Positions 36,079-47,862 of a DNA stretch of 64,000 nucleotides are shown here, one piece after another. The notes beneath the pieces are model-generated. The model was not told the DNA's origin. It did not search any database and saw only the letters and a program-made list of their open reading frames with translations. Within the stretch, counting starts at the first letter, position 1; the number at the start of each line of letters is the position of its first letter. This stretch comes from Butyriboletus loyo (Eukaryota; Basidiomycota; Agaricomycetes; Boletales; Boletaceae). Both the position numbers and the translations under genes were made by a program. The stretch covers positions 124,001 through 188,000 of the forward strand of contig JBBPSI010000016.1 in NCBI GenBank assembly GCA_038093515.1. Reading direction: 5' to 3'.

Positions 36079-36597
36079 ATGAGGTGGTTTCGTCGAAAGC
36101 ACGATCAACCTTGGGAGGTTGTAGGATGCGAGATAGTAGAACCCGTGCTCATGTTTGATGACACAGGTGGCAGTCATCTTGCGATCTCGAGGAGTATCCT
36201 CTAATTGTCTCTCTCCCCAGAAATTGATATCGTGCGCATTGGAACAAATGACACGAGCAGGAAATACATCTTTGACTTCAAGAAGCACGTCCCGGACGGA
36301 GATCAGTGTGCCAACGCGCTGCTGTTCTCCCAACAGCAACTATTACACGAGGCTACGAAGAAACATTACAATGTCTTGCTCTTGGAGGGGTGAATATTCA
36401 TTTCCAAACCGTCCGGCCGTTCGCAATGGACTGATAGCCGGATTCATAGCTGGACGTTGACGCGCTTGCGACAGGGGAAGCGGCATCGATTAGAAGTAGA
36501 TTATACTGGGCGCGCAGGATACGTATCGGGGAAACCCCCTACATTGCGACGGCCCCCTTTCATAGCCGTCCTTCAAGGACATCGTTTTCTTTCGTAA
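36079..36597 (+). CDS. Three-exon orphan protein
   Basis: Spliced reading of 36079-36166, 36221-36389 and 36450-36597 gives a continuous 134-residue protein; introns are 54 and 60 nt with GT-AG ends, and total length is a multiple of three. It reads MRWFRRKHDQPWEVVG, EPVLMFDDT joined to EIDIVRIGTNDTSRKYIF, then ALLFSQQQLLHEATKKHYNV, and EG joined to WTLTRLRQGKRHRLEVDY, GRAGYVSGKPPTLRRPPF and IAVLQGHRFLS. No signal peptide or membrane segment. Not recognised; it may be a basidiomycete-specific family. Each single frame is too short to be convincing; the evidence is the clean splicing. Confidence 0.55.
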
Positions 36598-37901
36598 CTT
36601 ATTGAACGTGTGTATCCTCTCAGTCGCATCTCCTGTATTTGTATCTCATCCTCGTGGGCTCATTACTTCATCACAAGCACATGTGTTTATGTTTGTTCAG
36701 CGTATCAGGCCCGTTAGGAACGATCTGACTGCGAGACACATATTGAAGAGGTGAAGATCACGCATTTCAATGATGAGAAGAGTAACAGACGGTGATATTA
36801 CCTCAAGACCTCCAATTTCGTTTTAATTTTGGAAATGCCTCGTGCAAGTCTCTTCTTTGGCGAGACGGACCGATCAATTCACCTCGGAGAGAGTTGCGAA
36901 GGCGGGAGAGCAAGAATACCGGACGTGAGTTATGCCCACATCTGGCAGGCTCGTATATAATGGCAGAGTGACGTTGTAAACATCCAGGTTCCCCAGTTCA
37001 CCTCCTTTGTTGATGCACTCGAAGCTCCTTGCTAGCCCGTCCGACATGGTCAACTGCTGCACTCTCATCTTTTCCCGCCTCTTCAGCAAACAGATCGAGC
37101 ACACTCGCCTGGACATCGAGATTGTCGCCCAAGGCAGTGATAAGAGCAGCGTCAGGAGCTGTTCGGGTCCGGCACGCACACACGACACGCTGGCCAAAAC
37201 GACACACATGAAGGTCGGCCCCCGTGTCGCGCACACGGAGCAGTTTCTTTGCAAAGGAGGTGTCGACGCTGGCAGACTTGTTAATATCTCCCGCAAAGGG
37301 CTATATTCCACAGCAAAGACGATGGGCGGTAACGTCCTGTTGGAGGAGCAGTAGGTGTCATCCCCACTTGATCACATCAGAATGATTCATGCGCTTCATT
37401 CCGACGTAGATGGGATTGTATCGTTCGTCACGCTAAACTCCCAAAACGAGATGAATTCAAAGTTGTAGTGAGCACACTTTCTCCACAGTGTGAATTACTT
37501 GATGGCGTTGAACGTGCGTCCAGGTTCATTACTATGCGACTGTGGCGCGGTCAGCTTGGCCAGATGCGCAGAGGCCCGTGCAAATTGAAGCCGCCAAAGG
37601 GGTCAGAGGGTTAATGACCGTTTTGGACCGTCATGCAGAGATCTGCTGATCTACTGCATTCCTACTTCACCTTTTTTTTTCCGGGCTTAGAGGGGGCTCA
37701 AGGGGTTTCAATCATTGGGTATGTGTTATCGTTATGACATCCAAGGACGTATCTCGACTTGTACAACAACCACTATCACTTACTACTCCAACACAAAAGT
37801 AATGACGAGCAGCGACTAACGTTGTACCACTTACATTAGCGTAAAGTACCACACTACATACCAGAGATAGACGACAATAGATTTTGATGATTTCAACAAT
37901 T
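36598..37901. other. Gene-poor region
   Basis: About 1.3 kb without a supported gene. A minus-strand frame at 36998-37234 has coding-like composition (see findings), but no start, splice or family match was found. The remainder looks non-coding. Confidence 0.4.
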
Positions 37902-39168
37902 TTATGCTGACTTTCCAATGGGGCTCTTCGCCCTGCTAGCATATCCTGTCCATGACTGCAGGACAGTTTCATTAATTACCGGCTGGATCAAGCCTGATCG
38001 GTGCATACCTCGTCATAGAGCGCAACGATTGGTGCACCCAAGCGTTTCAGACCCAGCCATAAGACTGCGGCTGTCATGCCGCTTCCACAGGAAGTGGTAA
38101 TCGAGCGTTTCCCCGTCAAAACCAACTGGGCATGTTCAGCTCCAATGGCATCCACGAGGGCTTGGCGTAACTCAGGTTCAGATAAGAAAGTGGTATACTG
38201 GATGGAAGAATTGGGTACTGTGTGAGTTTTGAGGAATGCAGTGAACGGAAGGGAGAATGAATGGGGTATGTGCCCCGAAGATAGACCAGGTCGCGGCTCT
38301 GGGTCAGTCCCAAGGAAACTACATGTTATCGTGAATGAGGACACGGTACAATATGCAGCGCAGTAGAAATTCGCATACCGGCCGCGGGAACGTGCGTCGA
38401 CAACCAATTTTGCAGCGGGATCTGACGCTGGTTCCAGAAAGGAGTTGGCTACCACCTGTTCATAGGCTGTCATCGGCTCTCAGAATGAATGCGATTGGCC
38501 GATAGTGTAAATGAGGTCTCACAGCAGATAGCTGCGCCATCGAGGACAGGAGTGGGATAGGTGGACCTCTTCTCTCCTGTCGGTGGGACACCCTCAGTTT
38601 CAAAACCCTCTACCACCCAACGTGGTAGGCCACCATCAAGGATGCTGGACTTTTGATGGCCGAACGCCCTGAACATGAAGAGCGCACGAGGCGAAGAGAA
38701 GACTCCGTGTGTATCGTATCTAAGTCATCATCATCACTTTCTGGGCATTCCCTCGGCTGGAGAGGAACTCACATTACTACATGGGAGTTGGGGTGGATAC
38801 CAAGTCTTTCTATCTCGGACAATTCAACGTTGCGAAAGACTTGACGGTATGAAAAACTGACCACACGCATCGGCAAACAATCGCTCGGAAGGCATCATGT
38901 GTTTTAGGCCGAGTTCATGAGGGTTCGCGACCTCGTCGAGGTCCAAGAACTGTGCACCAGGGATGCGCTGCGCCTGGAACTCGTGGTGAGGTCTCCGAGG
39001 GGAGTTGGGCATGAACCAGCTGGCATCGAGGACCGAAACGATGCCTGAGGAAATCGCATCACGCAGGTTGGACGGAGAGACGAGATATGGGGCCGCCGCC
39101 ACCGTGGATATGAACCTTGGTAGGGATGGGACGACGGTCCTCCTGAGACGGAATAAGACGGGCAACAT
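37902..39168 (-). CDS. TUM1: 3-mercaptopyruvate/thiosulfate sulfurtransferase (two rhodanese domains)
   Basis: The start at 39168 gives MLPVLFRLRRTVVPSLPRF, a likely mitochondrial presequence, then the inactive first rhodanese domain: VSPSNLRDAISSG, VLDASWFMPNS, EFQAQRIPGAQFLDLDEVAN, FGHQKSSILDGGLPRWVVEG. Domain two has LVVDARSRGR, GHIPHSFSLPFTAFL and the active-site loop TTSCGSGMTAAVLWLGL; CGSG(M/V)TA is typical of mercaptopyruvate sulfurtransferase rather than classic rhodanese. The final splice joins ALYDE to SWTGYASRAK and the stop is at 37902. In yeast Tum1 relays sulfur for tRNA thiolation and Urm1; that role is inferred. Confidence 0.94.
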
Positions 39169-39326
39169 AGTGAGTATAAAGAGTTTATTTATTTATTTAT
39201 TGCGACAGATGAATAAGTCAAGTCCCGACTGGGTTGTCCTCCTTGCAGTTGGAGCGAGCTAGCAGTCGACTCCAGGCGGATTGCTCGGGCCATATCTCGT
39301 CGAAGAACATCTCCAAGTCCACAACG

Positions 39327-40982
39327 ATGCCGTCTGATCAGAGTACTTGGTTGATCGCCATCCCACAGGACGGGGATGCGGAGGGACTGCTCCCAGAAAT
39401 CGCGTCAAAGCTCACTCAAGTGTCTCGGTCCTCGCATACAGCCGTTGCCGAGTTTGCCATCCCTGCGTTCAAGGTGGGTCTCCCTCGTCCCTTGTCCACC
39501 ATGCAGTGCTCATTCAGCGCCGAGCTCAGACCGGCACCCTAGATTCACTCATCACCCTCTCCGAGGAACTCCCGAAGCAGGACGCATTCTTCACTTCTAC
39601 TGTCGCGAAGACGGTCGACACCCTGCGCAACCTCCTCAATAATGACCCTGCAAAGCTTGCACAGCACGTTTTGGTGAACGAACGATGCGTTAATGATTAC
39701 ATTTTCAAGGGCTGGCGATGGAATGAAGGCAGATATGGCATGCAAAGAAGTTTGCGAGAGACCGTCGACACCCTCAACAAGGTAATATCACGCGTCTCCA
39801 CCCCACCCCACCCTCATTCACATCAATCGCCGCATGCTGATCACGCGTTCAGGATATGGCATCCATTGACAACATGATGAAGTCTAAACTGAACAATTAC
39901 AACCTTGTCAAGGGCTCCCTCGTGCAAATGCAACGAAAGAAGACGTGCGTTCATGCTTCATGTTGCTCTCCGTGGTTAACGCTTTGCACCCAGGGGCAAT
40001 CTCTCTGTGCGGTCTCTTGTCGACGTCGTGTCCAAGGAAGACATGATACAGGATTCAGAGTACATGCAAACATGTCTAGTGGCGGTACCAAAGTAAGGTT
40101 TTGTGATCTCATCCATTCTCCTCTTTTCCGCTTGCATACAACTCATCTTCGATTTGAAAGAACTCTGACGAAAGAGTGGAATACGAAATATGAACGTCTG
40201 ACGAGCATGGTCGTCCCGCGTTCGTCATCGTGAGTCACTGTGATGTGATGAGTCACGATGCAAGCACGTTTCTGATCATTGCGTGTCACAAAACAGCGTT
40301 ATTGCTTCTGATGATGAATATACCCTCTTTGGTGTCGTAATTTTCAAGAGGGTACACGACGAGCTTGTGCAGAAATGTAGAGAGAACAAGTGCGTTGATC
40401 CGGGCGAATGGATGTGAGAGAGCTGTCAAACTGAATGCTGAAGCGCCACAGATTCATCGTACGGGACTTTGCGTATTCGGAAGAGCAGATAGACAAACAG
40501 CGAGAAGAGCTCGAAGTGGCGGATACTACCGAGAAGGAGCTTTGGGTGAGGAATCGCACAAGGCGTCCCGGCCCCACACTTACCTTTCGCTTCCCTAGAC
40601 GGAACTGTTAAGGCTGTCCAGGACGAACTTCTCAGAGTCCTTCCAGCTCCTGGTACACCTCAAGATCCTGCGGTTGTTCGTAGAGAGCGTCCTCCGATAT
40701 GGTTTGCCTGCGAACTACGTTGGGCTTTTTATCAAGGTATGCGACATTCCTTCCCCTTTGAAACTATGCTGATTGCCCGCTCACCCACAGCCCGATCCAA
40801 AGTCGACCAAGAAGACGCTGTCCGTTCTGACCAACCAGTTTGCATACCTCGCCCCTCGTTCCGGCCGATCCAAGAAACAGAAAGGTGGTGGAACGGATGA
40901 GTTCATAGGAGAGTATCAAACACTCCTGGAGCAGGAATTCTTTGATTTTGTATTGTACGAGGTACCATGGATCGTTTTCTGA
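39327..40982 (+). CDS. VMA5: V-type H+-ATPase subunit C
   Basis: Stator subunit linking V1 to Vo in the vacuolar proton pump. The start at 39327 gives [19 protein letters not shown]. Spliced exons read [66 protein letters not shown] (family-typical), [122 protein letters not shown] and FAYLAPRSG. About ten exons. It diverges from the sulfurtransferase gene over 158 bp. Confidence 0.96.
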
Positions 40983-41768
40983 CACTCCATGGATCATACC
41001 ACCAGATAAATGGCTTTTATTAGCGGAAGGATAACAATATGACCAACCCACTATTGTAGAAACTATCTGCCTATATAATGTACAAAAAGCAAGAAGGGAA
41101 ACAGAACTGGAGGAGATAGAGCAAAGTATGAAAGAGACACGGGGACACAATGTGACAATCCGCACACAAACAGAAATACTGGATAGAAGCTGTCAGATCC
41201 AACAATAGCCTTGTCAAAGCTAGGTGCATCGGTTTGACAGGCGTGTGGGCATCGCGGAGCAGGAAGATTGATGGATGGCAGAAACAACAGATGGTCTGTC
41301 CACCAAGTGCGATCGTGAATAAAAAAATAGGTGCGAGAGACTGTTTCAACCTTGAAAGGAGAGAAGTGATATGTATGGAAATGATGCCGTTGCGTGGTGG
41401 GGACGATGTGAGCGAGGTAGCATGACAGAGACGGAGTGATGAATGCGATGGGAGGGGTACCAGCTGGAGATACAGATCTCTCCTGGTACATGTTCCCAGA
41501 TAAATAGAAATCTTGAATGGATAGGAATCCCATGACAAGCGAGACAGACAGACAGAGAATAATAACAGTCGGTTTCAGGAGTACCGCATTCCTCCTGGAA
41601 CAGGGTAAGACCACGTTCTCGACAAGGTAGTCCACTGTATCAGCGCCTTTTCTTTCATTTCTTCCGCGGCATACTTCGTTCGTTCTCGTTTTTTTGTCTT
41701 TTTGCATTTCGGAAAAGCTGAGGGGTAAAATAAGCATGTCCAAAGGTGCGCACGAACAGGGGCGACCA
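40983..41768. other. Convergent intergenic region
   Basis: Between the V-ATPase gene (+) and the KH gene (-). A long minus frame crosses it (41063-41779), but begins at a non-ATG codon inside the KH gene end and resembles no family, so it is treated as chance. It is probably two 3' UTRs. Confidence 0.4.
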
Positions 41769-44700
41769 TCAGAGCCCAAGGTTCGACATCACCCGCGACA
41801 CTTCGTCCACAACTTCCTCGTCCATCACCCTCGCACTTCTCTGGGCAGAAGACCCGATCACAGCCGATGGCCTGGGCGCATATACACTAGGGAACGAGGG
41901 TGCGGTGGCGCTCGTCGGACTCGAATTTCCCCCGGTACCTCCCCCGGTAGATGTTGTGGGTGATTCTGGAGGTTGAAGTCGCGAGGAGCCCTCGGTGATT
42001 CGCGAGAGTGAATACGTGAGATCAAGGGATTGTGCGCGGTTTTGAAGGGATCGGGGTTTAGAAATCTGTTCCTTGATCTTGGACTCGAGAAGAGAATCTG
42101 AGCCCCGTTTCAGAGCATCCTCGGTATTGCGGGTTCGGGATGTAATGCCTGCACCCTAATTGATCCGGTGAGGTCATGGACTTGGAATTGCAACAAAGTA
42201 AAAACCTACAATTGGCGGTAATGGTGCCCAATAATCAAGCCCCGTCCCAGGCGGTCCATATGCTGATTGTGAATCCTCATGTTCCTCGAGATCGTAAATG
42301 TATGCTGGAGCATTGAACAACGCCTTTACATCTGGAGACGAATTTGCCAGCCTCAGCCGTCGATCACCGAGGATCTCGGACGACCGGGTCAACTCGACTG
42401 ACTCTGCAAATTAAACAATGAGCCTCTAGTCCGTGTAGAGCAATTTTTGCATATGAAGAAGTAGCGGATCCACGGGAAAGGGTGTGAAACTCACCGTGCC
42501 TTCTTGCAGTCGAAAGCACCTTGCTATCGAAGTGTGGGAATGCCTCAGCGAACGAGTCGCCCCTCTTGTGTGTGTGCGCCGTGGGCGAAGGGTACACCCT
42601 TACATTGTGATTCAACAAGAATTGTTCGAGCATCTCCCTTGCCGCAAGTAGGAAGTCGCTATTTGACCTCTGACACCTAAATTTAAAGCTATACTCGCCC
42701 TGCGATTGGATCGATATCGTTTGCGGTGAGGCTTGAGAGGTGGATGGGTAGTCTAGTGAGGTGCTAGAACCATTCGCAGAGTGAATGGGAGCAGGTGGTT
42801 TAAGATTGGGTGTGATTGACACTTGGAATTCACGTTTGACACGTTCAATAAATGCGACAAACTCCGGGGAGGCACAGACCACGGGCAGATCGGGACTAGG
42901 TGGAACTGCCATGTCCGCCTCGAATGGTACATGTTCCTGTTCACAGTAAGATGAAGCGCAGTATGCGAGGTAAAGAAAACTAACCAGTAACATAGCAGCA
43001 GCAATCTGCACTTGACTCTCGGGACCGAAAATCGTCACGACGTCCGAGGCCGTTTCTTTATCCGGGAAGCGAACACGCGAATTGGTCTTCGACTCGATAT
43101 CGTGTATAAAGATAGCTTTTTCACCAAGTAATGTGCGGTGGTATCGGCGGGGGATCGATAGGGTCTCATTGACATAATCCTTGTCCTGGAGTCAGGTAAA
43201 TAGCCTGTTGCACTGAGTGCCGCGGCGACTCAACGCACCTTTGGGTTTACAATCTCCATAACTGATTGCTTCAGATTATCCAGATTGATTGCATTCTTGG
43301 ACGGCGTTCGAGCCACGACGTTATCCTCATTATCGTTATACCCCCCCAACGCAGCAAACTCTTCTGCATTCGAAAATTTGACGTAAACTCCGTACTTCTT
43401 CATGATCCTCTGAATGTTTCTTCCTCCAATACCAATAATACGCTTATGGTATGCCTCTGGAACATGGAAGGATATCTCAGCGGGAAGCTCCTCTTGCAGA
43501 AGGGTAAGACCAGTCAAGATGGAGGCGTCGGAGCCGGAAAGATCAATAAGGAAGTTGTGGTCGTTAAACGTCTCGAACTTTATTTTGACGGATGCTGATT
43601 GCATGATCTTATTGATCTTGCCATTTTTCTTTCCTGAAATGAACTCGCGATGTTCGTTGGCGAGCTCGACCTGAAAGCGAATTTCGTGATGAAATGCCTG
43701 TTATTTTGTGCGGCGTGAACAATCGTGAATCTATTTGGAAACGAACAAAAACGCACTTTGACAAGATCCAAATCCAAGATCATGTTTACGGCCGCTCTGA
43801 CTTCGTACTCGAGACCGTGCATCTCAAAACACATGCTCTTAAAGACAACTTCTGCGCCAGTCGTGAGCGAGATTTGCTTCAACAGTGTCGTCACCTGCGA
43901 GCTGTTAAGTGTCGCAGGCGGGAGGAGCACATTGAATTGGATTGGGAGAAGCCAGAAAGATGCGACGTAATATTGACAGGCCTAAAAGCGATGAGACAAC
44001 ACGACACGAAACAATTCAAAGTACACACAAGCTGCATTATTCCTCTGATCGTCCTCTGGACATTGACCCGGTGATCGCCATATACAGTAATCAAGCTCGT
44101 CGAACTGCCGATGGGTGGGAACTGGATAAAAGTCGCGTTGTCGGACATGATAGACTTGAGGTCTTCAGCCCGATCAAGAACCATCCAATCGAGCTTGCGA
44201 GGAACGATGACAGTGTCGCGCGAGATAACGTTCTTACTCTGTGCAAGATGAAATTAGCGGGGTCACAAGCTTGCAGAAGCGAAACGAACTTTGTTTGCAG
44301 AAAGCTGGAAGAGCATATCTCTAGCTCTCTGAACACCAAAAAACTCACCAGTGATCCATATGACGTTTGGATTGTGAGCCTGCTGATGCTGACTGCCTTG
44401 AGCTTGGCCAGACTGAACACTACCATTGGTGGCGACTGACGAAGAGACGAGATCGGGACCGACGAGACCCTGGAGAGGGGAAGGAAAGTATATGTTGGTG
44501 GCAGTCTCCTCTTGAATGGATTGAAGCACGTGGCGTTTACGGCCAGCAATGATAGCATGAAGTTTTTGGTCAATTTCGCAAGGTTCTGCATGTAAACCGC
44601 TCTGTAAATGGAGTGAGCGAAAGACATGAAGAAAAAAAAGAAACGGACGAGCTCATCCAACATGACCAAGAGCCTGACCCTTGCCAGCTCTGTTGCGTCG

Positions 44701-45344
44701 CCTTGACCGGTGACAACGAGCTCACAAACACGCTCAGTTTCGAGACCGGTCCAACCTGCACTGGAGGAAATGCCGTCTGGAGGTGTCCGGCTTGAGAGGG
44801 AAAGAGGGGAGTTTACGACGGCGATGTGGGCATAGGTAAGAGAGGCGATTTCGTCGAGCCTTCGACGTATGTCGGGCTTCAGTGTGGGTTTTGAAGAGGA
44901 GGAATCGAGGATGTCAGAACGAGGTACCTTGATGGTGGTGCGATGCTGAAGAGGGGGTGAGCGAAAGGGGTTAAGAAGAAGCAACGAGAGGGGACTGACC
45001 TGGATAGGGCTGTCTTTCAGGAGGATACCACGGGCCAGCATGACCTGTTGGTATGCGCCAGAGATGTAAAAATTCCAACTGCGACCGCCGTCTGAGAGGA
45101 GGTAGGAAACCTGTACATTGTGAAGAGACCTTGCGAGGATGGCGAGCTTCTCGACGGTCTCGGAGTCAGCCTGATTCGACGGAGAAGGCTGAGTTACAGG
45201 GAGGGGGAGAACTGAGGGAAAGTTTTCGGGAAGATGTTGGATGTGGGGAGGGAGACGGAGGTCATGGGCGTCGAAGGAGGAAGATGGCGAGTGAAGATGG
45301 CGAGGCCTGCGGGGGTGGGTGAAAGATATGGAGTAGATGTCCAT
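41769..45344 (-). CDS. Multi-KH-domain RNA-binding protein
   Basis: A long multi-exon gene of roughly 1000 residues. The start at 45344 gives MDIYSISFTHPRRPRHLH. KH-type segments: EKLAILARSLHNVQVSYLL with YISGAYQQVMLARGILL; AIIAGRKRHVLQSIQEETAT with NIYFPSPL and VIWITGEFFGVQRARDMLF; the regions around 43900-44130; and the clearest, FHVPEAYHKRIIGIGGRNIQ with RIMKKYGVYVKFSNAEEF. That last has an intact GxxG loop (GIGG); the second has GRKR. A further degenerate copy lies near TIFGPESQVQIAAAMLL. The C-terminus is Ser/Thr/Pro-rich and ends DEVSRVMSNLGL. KH repeats of this sort occur in vigilin/Bicaudal-C-like proteins that bind mRNA. Exact orthology is not assigned. Confidence 0.85.
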
Positions 45345-45698
45345 CTCTGGTGGGGGATGATGAGGGGAGGTGAACAAGTGCGGGTAGCAGGCGGAAGAAG
45401 AAATAAGGGTATGTTTCTGTCGGATTAGGAGAGGGTATTCACTCCTCGGCGCCAAAGTCGCCTTCGCTGCGGACCGAACAACGCAGTAAGGCTCGTTTGC
45501 GGGTCTGGCGCGGATGTCGTTGTCAACGATGGGTCGGTGACGCGCTCTACTCGATTCTCGTCGTGCTCGTCGTGTTCGTCGTCGTCGTGGTCGACGTTCA
45601 GCGATGGAGATTCTTTTTCTGGCTGTCGATTACCGTTATTATTGCATTTATTATAAATGTATAAATAATAATATATTATTAATCATACAATCACGATC
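45345..45698. other. Divergent promoter region, KH/RBR
   Basis: Shared upstream region of the KH gene (-) and the RBR ligase gene (+). It ends in an almost pure A/T block (about 45640-45685, with TATAAATGTATAAATAATAA) just before the RBR ATG, which may be a core promoter element. Confidence 0.5.
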
Positions 45699-47428
45699 AT
45701 GTCCAGCCAGTCTGAGGAGTGGTCCGTTCTCGAGGTCCGTGCCCGTCTTCGTCCTCGTCTTCATCGTCCCCGCCGATCCTGACCTGCACCACAGTCGATC
45801 CACCCGACGATCTGCATCTCAAACGAGGATGCGATCGTCACCCTTCTCGTCCCCGTCGAGCTCGGCCTCAACACTCCCCTCCGCATCTTCCCCGTTCCAC
45901 ACGACACCTCTGCCTTCTCCGTCCCCCCTGATGTCCCGGCTTCCCAGTGCTCTGCCTCCCTCTCCATCCTCCCGCCCCTCCATCTCCGCATCGTTCTCCC
46001 TCCCTTGTACCCCTCCCACGCTCCCCCCATCATCCAATTCCTCCAGGCCACCTCCGCCTGGTTACCCCCTTTCACCCTCGGCCTCATCAAGGAACACATG
46101 GCTGCAATGTGGTCTCCAGGAGACGATTCAGGCGTTCTCTATACTTGGGTTGAGTGGATACGCACAGGTGATTTCCTCGCAGACATCGGATTCCTCGCCG
46201 ATGACATGCGCTCCATCCAGTACGTCCGTCCGTTCCTCTCCCCTCACTCGCTCATTCCGTCCCGTCCCACCTCTTCCCACCTTCAGAATCCCCCATCCGT
46301 TCCCACAGCTCCTCCTCCCTCTCCTCCTCGCCTATGCCTCTTCGTCCAAATCAGACGAGTTTGCACACACCTCTTATCTATGCGCGATTTGTCTGGCAGA
46401 GCGCAAGGGCATTCACTGCCTCGCCCTCTCATGCGGTCACATTTTCTGTAGAGCCTGTCTGGTCGACATGTGGGGACTACATGTCAAGGAGGGCCAGGTC
46501 TCTCACGTCGGTTGTCCCGAACCCAAGTGTGGCAAAACCGATGCACAGGATGGGAACAGTCTCCGAGAGGCAACAGAAGATGAAGTCAGCGCTGTCCTCT
46601 CAGAGAATGAACTCAACAGGTGGAAATGGCTCCGCAAAAAACGCGATCTCGAGCGCGATCCAACCATGATCCACTGTCCGATAGAATGCTGTCAGGAGCC
46701 CGTCCCAAAACCTCAATCCGATACATCGAGAATGGGCGGCTCTGATGAAGACGACTCTGGCTGGGCGCGTCTGCGCACTTGTACTGCATGTGGTTACTCT
46801 TTTTGTGCTTTTTGTAGACGTACCTGGTATGCCCTCACGCATCGTCCCTGTCGCTCTGTTGATTATCGCTACTAGGCACGGGCCTCACACTGCTTGTCCA
46901 CTCCCTCTCACTTCCAAATTCATCCTTGATTACCTCTTGGCCCCGCCGGACTCATCCGATCGCCGTGCTATAGAACGCCGATACGGTCGTAGCAATGTGC
47001 TTAAACTTGTGAGGCAGCACGAGGAAGAGCAAGAGAACAGGAAATGGATGGATTCAAGCACGATGGCTTGCCCCGGCTGTGAAATAAGAGTCGAGAAATC
47101 AACGGGTTGTAATCATGTGCGTACAACTCTACTTCATATCCTCGAACGGCAGGTGTCGTGCTTGCGATCCGTTTACTCTTGTCCCAATCGCTTGCATCGC
47201 CCTGCAACGTGCATTACACCAAGCATTTGCTCCTGACCACTAACCTCACAGATGACCTGCGCCAAGTGTGGAACTCACTTTTGCTACCGCTGTGGCACGA
47301 AGATATCCGGAGCAAATCCGTACCAACATTTCTCTACCCCGCATACCTCCTGCTTCTCGAAACTATTTGACATTGTCCCGAGTGCAGAAGATGAGTGGCA
47401 ACCGGTAGAAGGGTTCGAGTTTATTTGA
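45699..47428 (+). CDS. RWD and RBR E3 ubiquitin ligase (RNF14/Itt1-like)
   Basis: The start at 45699 gives MSSQSEEWSVLE; after a short intron the RWD domain follows: SIHPTICISNEDAIVTLLV, IVLPPLYPSHAPPIIQF, WEWIRT-like WVEWIRTGDFL. RING1 is CAICLAERKGIHCLALSCGH and FCRACLVDMW, with CPEPKCGK. The IBR has HCPIECCQEP, CTACGYSFCAFCRRTW. A later exon gives KFILDYLLAPPDSSDR and RRYGRSNVLKLVRQHEEE. RING2 is CPGCEIRVEKSTGCNH joined across an intron to MTCAKCGTHFCYRCG; the Cys in HMTC is at the position of the RBR catalytic cysteine. It ends EWQPVEGFEFI. This RWD-RING1-IBR-RING2 order is that of RNF14 and yeast Itt1, which act on stalled or defective ribosomes. Confidence 0.93.
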
Positions 47429-47862
47429 TGGACTCCAATACATAGACTTGATAACTGTAAGTGGTCGAGGAGCATTCGATCTAGAGCAGATGATTGCATT
47501 GCGCGGCAGCCAAGTCTAAGACGGTGGAGAAGAGATGCTCTGAGGGTTTGATGATGTGTTGATCTCTTCCTGGAGAATGGTATCCATGTAACCTTTCGGC
47601 AGTCTGCAAATTCGTGTCAACAGGCATGGTTCTTGAGAAAGAGAAAGCTCCACAAGTTTGCCTGTTACGTAGCCGCTCAAAATATAGTTTACGGACCTGA
47701 GATTAATTTTTTTTGTAAGCATGTCGGGGTAGAAAGGCCAGCCAGTCTACGTCTTACCACTGGCCAGGGTAACGAACTCATAACTGATTGCAGAATCAAC
47801 GAGGGAGTAGAGAACAGTCCATACCCACAAGTAGAAAAACGCTATTCTATCGACGCTCTAAC
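47429..47862. other. Intergenic between RBR and Urb2-like genes
   Basis: No supported gene. A minus-strand hydrophobic frame (AFFYLWVWTVLYSLVDSA, about 47760-47845) is noted, but I could not splice it into a complete product. Confidence 0.4.

Noticed and set aside
41063..41779. Minus-strand open frame of 238 codons
   Set aside because: It begins at a TTG codon inside the end of the KH gene, is rich in Ser/Phe/Leu/His without any motif, and covers a region expected to be 3' UTR of two convergent genes.
47516..47860. Minus-strand membrane-like frame between the RBR and Urb2 genes
   Set aside because: The hydrophobic stretch FFYLWVWTVLYSLVDS is striking, but no splice gives a complete protein with start and stop, and it overlaps the Urb2 leader.
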